DNA from: JAPLDP01 sp964628285
GTDB taxonomy: Bacteria; Bacteroidota; Bacteroidia; Bacteroidales; JAGONC01
Length of the DNA stretch: 64,000 nt
Assembly (NCBI GenBank): GCA_964628285.1
Contig: CAZVNP010000001.1
Location: forward strand, 80,551 to 144,550
Reading direction: 5' to 3'
Below are positions 8,701 through 16,738 of the stretch, piece by piece. Below the pieces are notes generated by a model. That model was not told the DNA's origin. It made no database searches and worked only from the letters and a program-made list of their open reading frames with translations. The translations under genes were made by a program, and so were the position numbers. Positions within the stretch are counted from its first letter, which is position 1. Every line of letters starts with the position of its first letter.

Positions 8701-9843
8701 GTTCTCATTGACATTGATCTGCCAGTCGTCATTGATGAACACGATGCCGGGTGTCTGGAAACCGAAGTTGATGAGTCTGTTTTCAAAATAATTGACCAGT
8801 TTGCGGTCTTCCGTGTCATCCAGGTCGATAAGCTTCTTTCCGAGGGTCAGCAGGCAATCCAGCACCGAAGACGGATGCTCCTTGCGAAGCCCTTCTGATA
8901 ATTCAAAAATACGATCCGAAAAGTCCTTCAGTTCCTGTTTGGGAATCTCATCCATGGCGTTTCGCAGAAGCTTATTGATGTTCCATATCAGCCGTTCCCT
9001 CAGGTTTGTCATTCCCGGCAGGTGCAACAGGTAAAACGAATAATAGAATTTTTCGGTGAACGTATCGAATGTGTCAGTAAACTGGATATATTTTTCGGCA
9101 ATATCCTCATAGGTGGGGACCGAATCGACCAGATCCTGCCACGTGGTGGCTCTCTCCAGGCCGAGAGTCAGGGAGATATAAAAGGATGAACCTACCGCGT
9201 TGATATCTTGAGCATAATCCCTTTTGAATACCGACCGTCTGCCGCTCAACCATTTCTCTATCCTGGATGTTTCCTGCCAGAAAAGTATATTCTTGTTCAG
9301 AATCTGTTTGGTCAGTCTGAAAACTTCGTCGGAGAAAGAAGGTAATTCAGCTGTGACCGTCAGATGACGAATAAAGAATTTTGAGCTTTCAATAAAGCTT
9401 TCATTGTGATGATCGAGGTTTTTTTTGAAGATATTCAGGCTGGCTGCAATGGAATGATGTAAAATTTTATCCTGTTTGCTCAATAATTCTGTGAACTCGA
9501 TCAGGGTCTGAATGATCTGTATCCGTAAATCTTTTTTAATGTCCGAATTCAGGAGTTTATCCTGGATGCCGAGAATGATATCGAAAGCTTTCTCGGCATT
9601 TTCCAAGGCAAAATAAAACCAGAAGTCACCCAGGAAGATCTCCCTTAGTTGTTCCACAACGAATTGACGGTTCGAAAAAGGATGGGAATATTCAATCAGG
9701 CATTCTCTCGCTCTTTTATTGATGCCATAGTAGGATTGGGACAGGGAAATAAAATACCTGTGCGATTCGGGAATCACGATATTTTTATATCTGGTTTGAG
9801 CCAGATTAGCTTCCAGTGCTTTCGATATAAAAGTATCTGCCAT
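5728..9843 (-). CDS. Large PPDK-like protein: ATP-grasp plus phosphohistidine domain, no PEP/pyruvate barrel
   Basis: 1371 residues. Residues about 1-870 are a mostly helical, charged region with no motif I recognise. From about 875 (FLGSKGYFLKKMALSGFPVP) it becomes a pyruvate phosphate dikinase-type nucleotide-binding domain, with Ser-Val-Arg-Ser-Gly-Ser-Ala-Ile-Ser-Met-Pro-Gly-Ala-Met matching the PPDK signature. At about 1300-1308 comes GGATSHAAV, the swivelling phosphohistidine motif, with the catalytic His near 1305. The protein ends about 65 residues later, so the C-terminal TIM barrel that binds PEP/pyruvate in PPDK and PEP synthase is absent. It can probably autophosphorylate from ATP, but the acceptor is unknown; the N-terminal region may provide it. 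Neighbours (lepA, gap) give no firm clue, though gap is glycolytic. The exact reaction should not be assumed. Confidence 0.8.
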   Translation of the reverse strand: MADTFISKALEANLAQTRYKNIVIPESHRYFISLSQSYYGINKRARECLIEYSHPFSNRQFVVEQLREIFLGDFWFYFALENAEKAFDIILGIQDKLLNSDIKKDLRIQIIQTLIEFTELLSKQDKILHHSIAASLNIFKKNLDHHNESFIESSKFFIRHLTVTAELPSFSDEVFRLTKQILNKNILFWQETSRIEKWLSGRRSVFKRDYAQDINAVGSSFYISLTLGLERATTWQDLVDSVPTYEDIAEKYIQFTDTFDTFTEKFYYSFYLLHLPGMTNLRERLIWNINKLLRNAMDEIPKQELKDFSDRIFELSEGLRKEHPSSVLDCLLTLGKKLIDLDDTEDRKLVNYFENRLINFGFQTPGIVFINDDWQINVNENHIKNIRVWLELIEYPHMILEKLLSSLIVNLKLGGIFINDTDLFQRDITKILNSNIAPYYKRVKQLTKIFPVYFNEIGAEGDIRNATTSIDELSQRQDRLIHFLRKQVHTESNNTLIDLARKIFNFWYDRNLAALKPLLPTDVYESINLEGEWFAPVHQLLHRLCEHCHYKHSELLDLEEATFNKLMDQLPDDNQRDKDRIRLIRKLYFLLKEKYSFDTVDIISILNKYPFIDTREIEKFARALHNNDFEKSLKLIYSFMEKLKEIIFNPAPSEGWENIYHKRHIAIGIPSMYGVYRENKFEALGLTFRLEKVATRLVERVVDNINLDYISAKTLNRIYDILEYFREGLEFDGITSQGFNSNLRMLKFSLTSRSFSLEQYINIFQFLAEDVKKSIDKYFIKTYEYPLRVIIPQLFKTATTKDERSMAELLNRKSEEFYRDIIATAFLIQPLDNLISKVLHSLRNMSDHLPQPLINEVMSYNSDLVISPLYVETVDVDNQIFLGSKGYFLKKMALSGFPVPPGFVLTTELFRKRNAVANLPHINDEMERMVTEYTHRLEKITGKTYGDPKNPLLLSVRSGSAISMPGAMATFLNVGMNDSLTEELSKQPNYGWTSWDSYRRLLQCWGMANGIPRDVFDQTMQAYKKKYHVDQKANFEVAHMRQIAMAYKKVLTDNNIYFEKDVYKQLRQTIDYVFDSWSSERAQAYRQHLGIADEWGTAVVIQQMILGNMHKNSGTGVVFTQYPHDPKPGVDLYGDFTFCSQGEDIVSGLVHTLPISENQRKLSKMKKRSLQKTMPQTYNRILEIAVDLIENRGYPPQEIEFTFESENPEDVFILQTRDMDFQGSQKMNVFSIVPRDMHLIGRGIGIGGGALNGILAFDMDDLDTFLSHYPDQNHILVRPDTVPDDIAMVFKCDGLLTSKGGATSHAAVTAVRLGKVCVVNCADLLVNEKKKECSINGIKFKSGDKIAIDGYLGNIYKGNYPIELSEVISAI

Positions 9844-9863
9844 CGCTATGCCTGAAGAAATTA

Positions 9864-9871
9864 CAAAGTTA
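9864..9871 (-). promoter_or_regulatory. TAnnTTTG -7 box for the PPDK-like gene
   Basis: TAACTTTG on the minus strand, followed by TA, 20 bases before the ATG at 9843. It matches the Bacteroidetes -7 consensus and would give a leader of about 14 bases. A -33 TTTG at ideal spacing is not evident. Confidence 0.4.
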
Positions 9872-10065
9872 CATCAAACTGGCAAAAAGTAAGAGGTGTT
9901 TTTATTCATCCTGACCTTTAGTTCCATTGATGTCGGATCTGTCACCGCGATTATTATGAACAAATCCATTCACATTTTGTTGTTATCAGTGCTATAATTG
10001 GACGTTTACTCATATTTTTACTGCTTTTTTTCATTCAGGATACATAAATCGAAAATTTTATTACC

Positions 10066-11067
10066 ATGACCAAGATTAAAGTTGCAATCAACGGCTTTGG
10101 ACGTATTGGCCGTAATGTTTTGAAGATCGCCTTTGAAAGGGATAACATCATGATCATTGGCATTAATGATCTGACCAACACCAAGACCCTGGCCCATTTG
10201 CTGAAATACGACTCCACCCAGGGTAAATTCAACGGAACTGTTGAGTGCGATGATACCAATATCATTGTGAATGGACAGAAAATCCCTGTGACGGCAGAAA
10301 GGAATCCCATCAGCATACCCTGGACAGAGGGGCCTGATGTTGTGATTGAGGCAACGGGTCTTTTCCGCAATAAGGAAAGTGCCAAGGGGGGCTACGGTGA
10401 TCATTTGAAAAACGGTGCTAAAAAAGTCATTTTGACGGTACCTGCCAAAGATGATATCGATAACACGATCGTATTGGGTGTCAACGACAGTGATCTGAAG
10501 GACTCGGATTTATGCATCTCGAATGCCTCCTGCACAACTAATTGCCTGGCACCTATTGCCAAAGTCCTGAACGACCGTTTTGGCATTGAAAGTGGCTTCA
10601 TGACCACCATTCATTCCTATACCAACGACCAGCGTATTCTGGATGCGCCCCATGCCGATCTGAGACGAGCGCGGTCGTGTGCTCTTTCGCAGATACCGAC
10701 GACCACGGGTGCCGCCAGGGCCGTGGGATTGGTGATACCGGAGCTGAAAGGCAAACTTGACGGGCTGGCGATACGTGTTCCTACACCCACGGGATCGGTG
10801 GTCGACCTGGTTGCCACCCTGAAGGTGGAAACCACTAAGGAAGAAGTAAACAAGGCCATGAAGGAAGCTGCCGCAGGACCTATGAAAGGGATACTCGAAT
10901 ACACGGAAGATCCCATTGTCTCGGTCGACGTGGTTCACAATCCTCATTCTTCGGTGTTCGATTCCATCAGCACCATGGTTATGGGAAAAACGGTGAAAGT
11001 GCTTGCATGGTATGACAATGAGTGGGGTTATTCCAGCCGCGTGGTCGATCTGGTTGAAAAACTGTAA
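10066..11067 (+). CDS. gap: Glyceraldehyde-3-phosphate dehydrogenase, type I
   Basis: 333 residues, standard for GAPDH. The N-terminal NAD-binding motif Asn-Gly-Phe-Gly-Arg-Ile-Gly-Arg is at residues 9-16. The active-site motif SNASCTTNC places the catalytic Cys at residue 156, and the C-terminal WYDNEWGYS motif is intact. It converts glyceraldehyde 3-phosphate, phosphate and NAD+ to 1,3-bisphosphoglycerate in glycolysis, and the reverse in gluconeogenesis. It is divergent from the PPDK-like gene, with about 220 bases between them, and convergent with the T9SS-exported protein, with 24 bases between the stops. It appears to be a single-gene transcript. Identification is secure. Confidence 0.98.
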   Translation: MTKIKVAINGFGRIGRNVLKIAFERDNIMIIGINDLTNTKTLAHLLKYDSTQGKFNGTVECDDTNIIVNGQKIPVTAERNPISIPWTEGPDVVIEATGLFRNKESAKGGYGDHLKNGAKKVILTVPAKDDIDNTIVLGVNDSDLKDSDLCISNASCTTNCLAPIAKVLNDRFGIESGFMTTIHSYTNDQRILDAPHADLRRARSCALSQIPTTTGAARAVGLVIPELKGKLDGLAIRVPTPTGSVVDLVATLKVETTKEEVNKAMKEAAAGPMKGILEYTEDPIVSVDVVHNPHSSVFDSISTMVMGKTVKVLAWYDNEWGYSSRVVDLVEKL

Positions 11068-11091
11068 CCGGACCCTGCCGGGATTTGGCGT

Positions 11092-13689
11092 TTATTTCAG
11101 GATATAAAGCACACCCTGCAGGGATCTTTTCTGTAAACCCTCCAGCGTTATTTCATAGACATCGCAGGTATAGAAATAAGCACCGTCACTGCAAGGCCTG
11201 TTGGTGTTTTTATCCTTTCCGTCCCAGCGTATGGTCGGATCGTGGGTTTGAAATACAACAGTACCCCAGCGGTTAAACACTTTTAGATCAATGTTCTGGA
11301 CCGAAGTATAAGGGTACGGAACTAAATAATCATTGTATCCGTCGCCATTGGGTGTGAAGGCATTGGGCAGGGCATAACGCGGGCAACTGTCGATGCTGAC
11401 GCAGACCACATTGCTGAAATCGCTCTGATTACTTACGGTGTCAAGGGCCGTGACCGCATAACAGCCCGAGATGGACGGCAGGTTGGCATGCAGGAAGGTC
11501 GTATCATCAGCATTGGGGATGGAGTCAAGGATAATGAAATCATTGACGAGGGTAGGTGTGAAATAAATGAAATAACGTTCCGCATCATGAGAGCAAAAGT
11601 GATTGGGATTGGTCCACCTCAGGAAATTTGACACCTGATCACAGTCGGTCTCGACAGTCAATGTGGGGGGACACGGCGGCACATTGTCAATGGGTGTGCC
11701 ACAGGCTACCTGTGAGCTGTTAAGGAGAGGATCAATGATACCCGGCGATGAATAATGGCCGGTAGCCTCAATATAATAACAGTAATTGACGCCATTGATC
11801 AACCCGGAGTCATTGTAATGCGTGTCAGGGCTGGCTCCTATGGAATCGAAGGCCTGTGTGACCTCATTGCGTCTGTATACGGTATAATATTCGTTTTGCC
11901 AGGGAACCTGTTCCTGCCATGACAGCTTTAACTCATTATCGGTTGGGGTAACAGACAGGAAGATAGAGGAGGCCGGTTGAGCAAATCCGATTAAAAAGCG
12001 GTTGCCGGGCGTGTCATTATACAGATCGATACGGTACGTGTAAGGTATATCCAAGGTGTTAAGGCCCGTATCGGTGAAAATAGTATCGTTCAGGTCAGGG
12101 AGTGAATCGATGAGGATGAAATTGGTCCCTGTAAGGCCTTCGGAGCGGTAGATCAGATATTTATATGGACCCGGAGCGAGGAGGGTGTCCAATTCAGTGG
12201 GTTTGGACCACGCAGTATAGATGCTGCCGTTGCTTTTATCGGTTGATGTGATGCTCACGTTGGTGATGATGGGGACATCTTTTTTCAGTGAGGCACACAG
12301 TTCATTGGAGGCATAACTCTCGGCACCGTCGGCAAAAAGAGCGATGATGCGATAGCAATAACTGATGCCATGTATCAGCCCGTTGCCATAATTATCATCG
12401 GTGAAGGTTGTAGTGGTTCTGGGACTCACCTCGCCTATGGGCACATAGCCCGTATAGGCCGGTAATCCGGTGACACAGTAACCAAGTGTATCGTTAAACG
12501 ATCCAAAACGTTTGTATACGCGGTAGCCTGTGGCGTTCTCGCAGGAGCTTTCATTCCACAGCAGCTTGATGGTATTACCCAACGGGGTGACCGATATCAG
12601 TTCGGGTGCCGGCGCATTAACAGTGATGGCGACCGTTTTGATATCGATCAGTTTTATGGGATAACCGTTATCGGTCACCTTAAAAAAGACCTGATAGGGT
12701 TGTTGCTGAACGTGGGCACAAACCGTCGACCAGGTAAAGGTGGAGGTCACGGTTCCTGAACCTGTCACAGGCTGTTCAAAGACAGCGGGATGATTATCCA
12801 TGATCAGTGGCCCTCCCGTAGCTGTCAGCGTAATGTCGTCATTATCAGGATCTGTCGCCGTCACATCAAATGATATCGTGGAACCTGCCACCACACATGT
12901 ATCCTGAATGGGCATAATCTGGGGTGGGCGATTGTTACAGGCTGCGATATGAATCTGGATGTCACGTGTCACGGAGCTGATCTTGATGCCATGACGCCAT
13001 TCTTCAATGAGCATGGCCAGGTTGTATTCCCCTGCCAATGTGGGGCTGTCCCAGACAATATCACCCGTCACCGGATTAATGGACAGGTTGCCATGGGGAT
13101 GGTTGGGGTCGGCTACATTGGGATAGACAAAACCGGGGATGACCTGACCATAGGCTCCCTTACACTCTATAAAACGGTAGGAGATACTGTCGCCATCCAT
13201 ATCATAGGCTCCGGGATTGTGCAAATAGGGGTAACCCACGCAACCATCATCAAGAGGGGGGTTAAGCAGGACAGGCGAATCATTGGGACCCAGAAAAGGA
13301 TTAAGGACAATAGTGGTTTCAATATAAAAGGGAACATTCACCGAGTTGGGAATATTAATGATGCCGTAGTTACGGTTAGGGTCTTCCAGTGACACGATGT
13401 AGGTCGAATACCCGCTAAAGGTATGCTCGCCGATGTAAACATTGCGGCGTATGTCGTTTGGCAGATCCACTTTTTCGACTCTGGGCAAAATGCTGGAGGT
13501 GCCGTCACCCCATTGAAGTTCGAGCTCAGGCCGGTCGGCAGGACTGGGCGCATAGGTATAGGTGAGGATCTGGAACTGATACGTCAGACCGCTGATGTGC
13601 TTAAACGTTATTTCTCCTGCTCTTTCGTGAGTGGCATAGGCAAATAGTGACCAGAGTAATAAACAGGTTATTGCGGACGCTTTTCTCAT
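11092..13689 (-). CDS. T9SS-exported multidomain protein with fibronectin-like modules and gliding-type C-terminal domain
   Basis: 865 residues. A signal peptide occupies about residues 1-19. The middle carries cadherin/PKD-like modules (about 100-360, including a DVTATDPDNDDITLTATGG stretch) and then several fibronectin type III-like repeats (about 360-770), recognisable from recurring Leu-x-Trp, Tyr-x-Val-Tyr-(Arg/Lys)-(Arg/Lys) and Tyr-Cys-Tyr-x-Ile strands. The last 90 residues are a gliding motility-associated (CHU_C / T9SS type B) sorting domain: Pro-Asn-Ala-Phe-Thr-Pro-Asn-Gly-Asp-Gly-Tyr-Asn-Asp, Phe-Asn-Arg-Trp-Gly and Trp-Asp-Gly-Lys. The protein should cross the outer membrane by the type IX system and be held at the surface or released. 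No catalytic domain is visible, so an adhesive or matrix role is most likely. Confidence 0.88.
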   Translation of the reverse strand: MRKASAITCLLLWSLFAYATHERAGEITFKHISGLTYQFQILTYTYAPSPADRPELELQWGDGTSSILPRVEKVDLPNDIRRNVYIGEHTFSGYSTYIVSLEDPNRNYGIINIPNSVNVPFYIETTIVLNPFLGPNDSPVLLNPPLDDGCVGYPYLHNPGAYDMDGDSISYRFIECKGAYGQVIPGFVYPNVADPNHPHGNLSINPVTGDIVWDSPTLAGEYNLAMLIEEWRHGIKISSVTRDIQIHIAACNNRPPQIMPIQDTCVVAGSTISFDVTATDPDNDDITLTATGGPLIMDNHPAVFEQPVTGSGTVTSTFTWSTVCAHVQQQPYQVFFKVTDNGYPIKLIDIKTVAITVNAPAPELISVTPLGNTIKLLWNESSCENATGYRVYKRFGSFNDTLGYCVTGLPAYTGYVPIGEVSPRTTTTFTDDNYGNGLIHGISYCYRIIALFADGAESYASNELCASLKKDVPIITNVSITSTDKSNGSIYTAWSKPTELDTLLAPGPYKYLIYRSEGLTGTNFILIDSLPDLNDTIFTDTGLNTLDIPYTYRIDLYNDTPGNRFLIGFAQPASSIFLSVTPTDNELKLSWQEQVPWQNEYYTVYRRNEVTQAFDSIGASPDTHYNDSGLINGVNYCYYIEATGHYSSPGIIDPLLNSSQVACGTPIDNVPPCPPTLTVETDCDQVSNFLRWTNPNHFCSHDAERYFIYFTPTLVNDFIILDSIPNADDTTFLHANLPSISGCYAVTALDTVSNQSDFSNVVCVSIDSCPRYALPNAFTPNGDGYNDYLVPYPYTSVQNIDLKVFNRWGTVVFQTHDPTIRWDGKDKNTNRPCSDGAYFYTCDVYEITLEGLQKRSLQGVLYILK

Positions 13690-13736
13690 TGCAGGTTATT
13701 AACGGGAAAATGCAGCTAAAAGTTATTTGGGGGATA

Positions 13737-13744
13737 CAAATTTA
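13737..13744 (-). promoter_or_regulatory. TAnnTTTG -7 box for the T9SS-exported protein gene
   Basis: TAAATTTG followed by TATC on the minus strand, 47 bases before the ATG at 13689. A TTTG at 13768-13771 could be the -33 element, though the 23-base spacing is a little long. Confidence 0.4.
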
Positions 13745-13891
13745 TCAAATTAAAGCTAAAAACCTTACAAAAATCTGACCAAAGAATAACGTTACGGTAT
13801 GCCATGATTTACAGGTATCAGGTTCAGGTGAACGGTGGTTGTGTCTCTATGAATTAATAAGGTTTAACCCGATCATCTCATCAATTTTGAG

Positions 13892-13899
13892 TAATTTTG
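13892..13899 (+). promoter_or_regulatory. TAnnTTTG -7 box for the Rel gene
   Basis: TAATTTTG followed by TA, 18 bases before the ATG at 13918. It gives a leader of only about 12 bases. No clear -33 box at the expected distance. Confidence 0.4.
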
Positions 13900-13917
13900 T
13901 AAGAGGAGAGTCCGATC

Positions 13918-16167
13918 ATGTATCAGGTTGATTTAGAGAATGAGAAACAGCAGATCCTCAAGCGTTACCGGGATTTGTTGAGAGCCTGGCGGCCAGTGAA
14001 CGGTTCGAAGGATAAAACCCTCATCCGTAGGGCGCTGGATTTTGCCGTTGAGGCTCATAAGGATATGCGCCGCAAGACCGGTGAGCCTTACATATACCAC
14101 CCCCTGGAGGTGGCCCGCATTGTCGCCGGTGAGATAGGCCTGGGCGAGACATCCATCGTTTGCGCCTTGCTTCATGATGTGGTGGAAGATACCGATTACA
14201 CCCTGGCCGATATCGAGATGCTCTTCGGTGAAAAGGTTGCTCGCATCATCGATGGTTTGACAAAAATACGCGGACTCTCCATAACACCCAGCACATCAGG
14301 ACAGGCCGAAAATTTCAAGAAAATATTGCTGACCCTTTCCGATGATGTGAGGGTCATCCTTATCAAACTGGCCGACAGGCTGCATAATATGCGCACCCTT
14401 GAGGTGATGCCCCGTGAGAAACAGCTCAAGATAGCCTCCGAAACGGTTTTCCTGTTTGCCCCCCTGGCCCACCGCCTGGGTCTCTACGCCATTAAAAGCG
14501 AACTGGAAGACCTTGCCCTGAAATACACCGAACCTGAAATTTACAACACCCTGGCAGAAAAACTCAGGGAGACCGAGAAAGACAGGAATAAATTCATCAG
14601 TAAATTCATCCAACCCATCCGCAAGAAACTGACCAGCCAGAAGTTCAAATTCGATATCCAGGGCCGCGTCAAATCCATTTATTCCATCTGGAAGAAAATG
14701 CGGGAAAAAGAGATACCTTTTGAGGATGTCTATGATCTGTTTGCCGTCAGGATTATTATCGATACGCCCTATGATTCGGAGAAAGTGGATTGCTGGACGG
14801 TTTACACTATTGTCACTGAGTGTTACAATCCTTTGCATAACCGTTTGCGTGACTGGATTTCAACGCCCAAGGCCAACGGCTATGAATCACTGCATACCAC
14901 CGTGATGGGCCCCACCGGCCGCTGGGTTGAAGTGCAGATACGAACTAAACGAATGAACGAAATTGCCGAAAGGGGTTATGCCGCTCACTGGAAGTACAAA
15001 AATGCAGGCCCCAACGTGTCGGCTGTGGATCTATGGCTGAACAAGATCACAGAGTTGTTGCAGACCCCCGAATCCAATGCTCTGGATTTCCTGGACGATT
15101 TCAAGCTCAACCTGTTTACCGACGAGATCACGGTTTTTACTCCACGGGGCGAGATGAGGACGTTACCGTCCAATTCCACGGCTCTTGATTTTGCCTATAA
15201 CATCCATACCGACATCGGAAACCAATGCATCGGTGCCAAGGTGAATCATAAGCTGGTCCCACTGAGCTATGTGTTGCGCAACGGCGACCAGGTGGAGATC
15301 ATCACCTCCAAGAAACAGAAACCCAGGGAGGACTGGCTTCATTTTGTGGTGACCGCAAAGGCCCGCTCCAGGATCAAAGAGGCTGTCAAAGAAGACAAGA
15401 AAAAATATATCGACACGGGCAGGGATAAACTGCGGTCGTTTATGGACCAGCTCGGTATTGAATACAACAATACGAACCTGATGGTGATGCAGAATTATTT
15501 TAACATACCCAGTGTCATCGACCTGTTGTATAAAGTCGCCAGGGATGAAATCGGCTTCAGGGAAATAAAGGGATGTTGTCAGGAGCATGACCGTAGTGGC
15601 TTGCTGGGATTACTTACCCGTCCTTTCATCAAGTCACGCCCCAATGAACCACGATCACTGTCAGATACCATTGCCGAGCAGGTTTCCAAAAAACCCGAAT
15701 CACTCCTGCTCAAAGATAATATGGAAAACATACATTACCGCATCGCCGAATGTTGCAGCCCCATCCCAGGTGACGATGTCGTCGGATTCATGACCCTCCA
15801 AAACAATGAAATAGAGATACACAGGACTACATGCTATGTGGCCATACAGCTGATGACAAAATATGGCAACAGGATTGTCAAAGCCAAATGGAGAAATAAA
15901 GAAACCATCGAATTCCTTACGGGCATTAAAATCGCAGGGATCGACAGGAAAGGATTGATCAATGAAATCACCCAGGTTATTTCAGGTAAGCTTAATCTGA
16001 ATATACGTTCGTTCCACCTTGAAACACATGACGGCATGTGGAATGCCATCATCATGCTCTATGTCCACGACACCCAGAATGTCAGTGACCTGATCAAAAG
16101 GCTTAAAAGCCTTGATTCGGTCAATAAGGTGATCCGGATCAACCGGATGGACGAAAAAATATCATGA
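13918..16167 (+). CDS. rel: Bifunctional (p)ppGpp synthetase/hydrolase (RelA/SpoT family)
   Basis: 749 residues, full length for a long Rel enzyme. The order is HD hydrolase domain (about 45-150, with the metal-binding YIYHPLEVAR and LLHDVVEDT motifs intact), synthetase domain (about 235-350, including Gly-Arg-Val-Lys-Ser-Ile-Tyr-Ser-Ile-Trp and Asn-Gly-Tyr-Glu-Ser-Leu-His-Thr), TGS domain (about 400-460, starting Glu-Ile-Thr-Val-Phe-Thr-Pro-Arg-Gly) and a C-terminal ACT domain (about 668-745). The intact HDxxED motif argues that it can degrade as well as make (p)ppGpp. It sets the stringent response to amino-acid and carbon starvation. A Fur-family regulator and purA follow on the same strand; purA is a known ppGpp-sensitive enzyme in other bacteria. 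Identification is secure. Confidence 0.97.
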   Translation: MYQVDLENEKQQILKRYRDLLRAWRPVNGSKDKTLIRRALDFAVEAHKDMRRKTGEPYIYHPLEVARIVAGEIGLGETSIVCALLHDVVEDTDYTLADIEMLFGEKVARIIDGLTKIRGLSITPSTSGQAENFKKILLTLSDDVRVILIKLADRLHNMRTLEVMPREKQLKIASETVFLFAPLAHRLGLYAIKSELEDLALKYTEPEIYNTLAEKLRETEKDRNKFISKFIQPIRKKLTSQKFKFDIQGRVKSIYSIWKKMREKEIPFEDVYDLFAVRIIIDTPYDSEKVDCWTVYTIVTECYNPLHNRLRDWISTPKANGYESLHTTVMGPTGRWVEVQIRTKRMNEIAERGYAAHWKYKNAGPNVSAVDLWLNKITELLQTPESNALDFLDDFKLNLFTDEITVFTPRGEMRTLPSNSTALDFAYNIHTDIGNQCIGAKVNHKLVPLSYVLRNGDQVEIITSKKQKPREDWLHFVVTAKARSRIKEAVKEDKKKYIDTGRDKLRSFMDQLGIEYNNTNLMVMQNYFNIPSVIDLLYKVARDEIGFREIKGCCQEHDRSGLLGLLTRPFIKSRPNEPRSLSDTIAEQVSKKPESLLLKDNMENIHYRIAECCSPIPGDDVVGFMTLQNNEIEIHRTTCYVAIQLMTKYGNRIVKAKWRNKETIEFLTGIKIAGIDRKGLINEITQVISGKLNLNIRSFHLETHDGMWNAIIMLYVHDTQNVSDLIKRLKSLDSVNKVIRINRMDEKIS

Positions 16168-16262
16168 CAATTGAGTCGGTTTACCGGTACCATAGACAAA
16201 TTATATTTATTTAAACTAAATCGTGATAAAAATTTTTATTATTTTCGGCAAAAATTTCGGTC

Positions 16263-16715
16263 ATGGCAGAGGACGAAAAAATTAATTTCGAAGCCGTCAA
16301 AAAAATATTTACGGATTATCTCGAGAGCCATGGACACAGAAAGACTCCCGAGAGGTATACCATCCTTAAAGAAATCTATTCCACTGACGGTCATTTCGAT
16401 ATCGAGAGCCTGTATATCAGGATGAAAAACAATAAATACAGGGTAAGCCGTGGCACTTTATACAATACGATTGAGCTTCTTCTCAACTGCAGGCTGGTAA
16501 AACGGCACCAGTTCGGAAATCATTCGGCACAGTTTGAAAAGTCGTATAACTTACACCAGCACGATCATTTTATCAATACCGAGAACGGAGAAATTTGGGA
16601 GTTTTATGATCCGAGGATTCGGGACATCAGGGAATCGCTGGAACAGTCGCTTAAAGTGGAAGTGTCGCATTATGTTCTTACTTTCTACGGCAAACCTGTG
16701 TGTCAGACCAACTAA
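16263..16715 (+). CDS. Fur-family metal-responsive transcriptional regulator lacking the structural Cys pair
   Basis: 150 residues. The winged-helix half has Glu-Arg-Tyr-Thr-Ile-Leu-Lys-Glu-Ile-Tyr and the recognition helix Val-Ser-Arg-Gly-Thr-Leu-Tyr-Asn-Thr-Ile-Glu-Leu-Leu, typical of Fur proteins. The dimer half has HQHDHFINTENGEIWEF and a later Val-Ser-His-Tyr-Val-Leu, so the His/Asp/Glu ligands of the regulatory metal sites look present. Where many Fur proteins have Cys-x-x-Cys, this one has Asn-Thr-Glu-Asn, and there is only one Cys near the C-terminus, so the structural Zn(Cys)4 site is missing. It could be Fur, Zur or PerR in function. It starts 95 bases after rel and ends 23 bases before purA, so cotranscription with purA is possible. 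Confidence 0.85.
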   Translation: MAEDEKINFEAVKKIFTDYLESHGHRKTPERYTILKEIYSTDGHFDIESLYIRMKNNKYRVSRGTLYNTIELLLNCRLVKRHQFGNHSAQFEKSYNLHQHDHFINTENGEIWEFYDPRIRDIRESLEQSLKVEVSHYVLTFYGKPVCQTN

Positions 16716-16738
16716 AGTAACCTTTTCAAATTTTTTTT

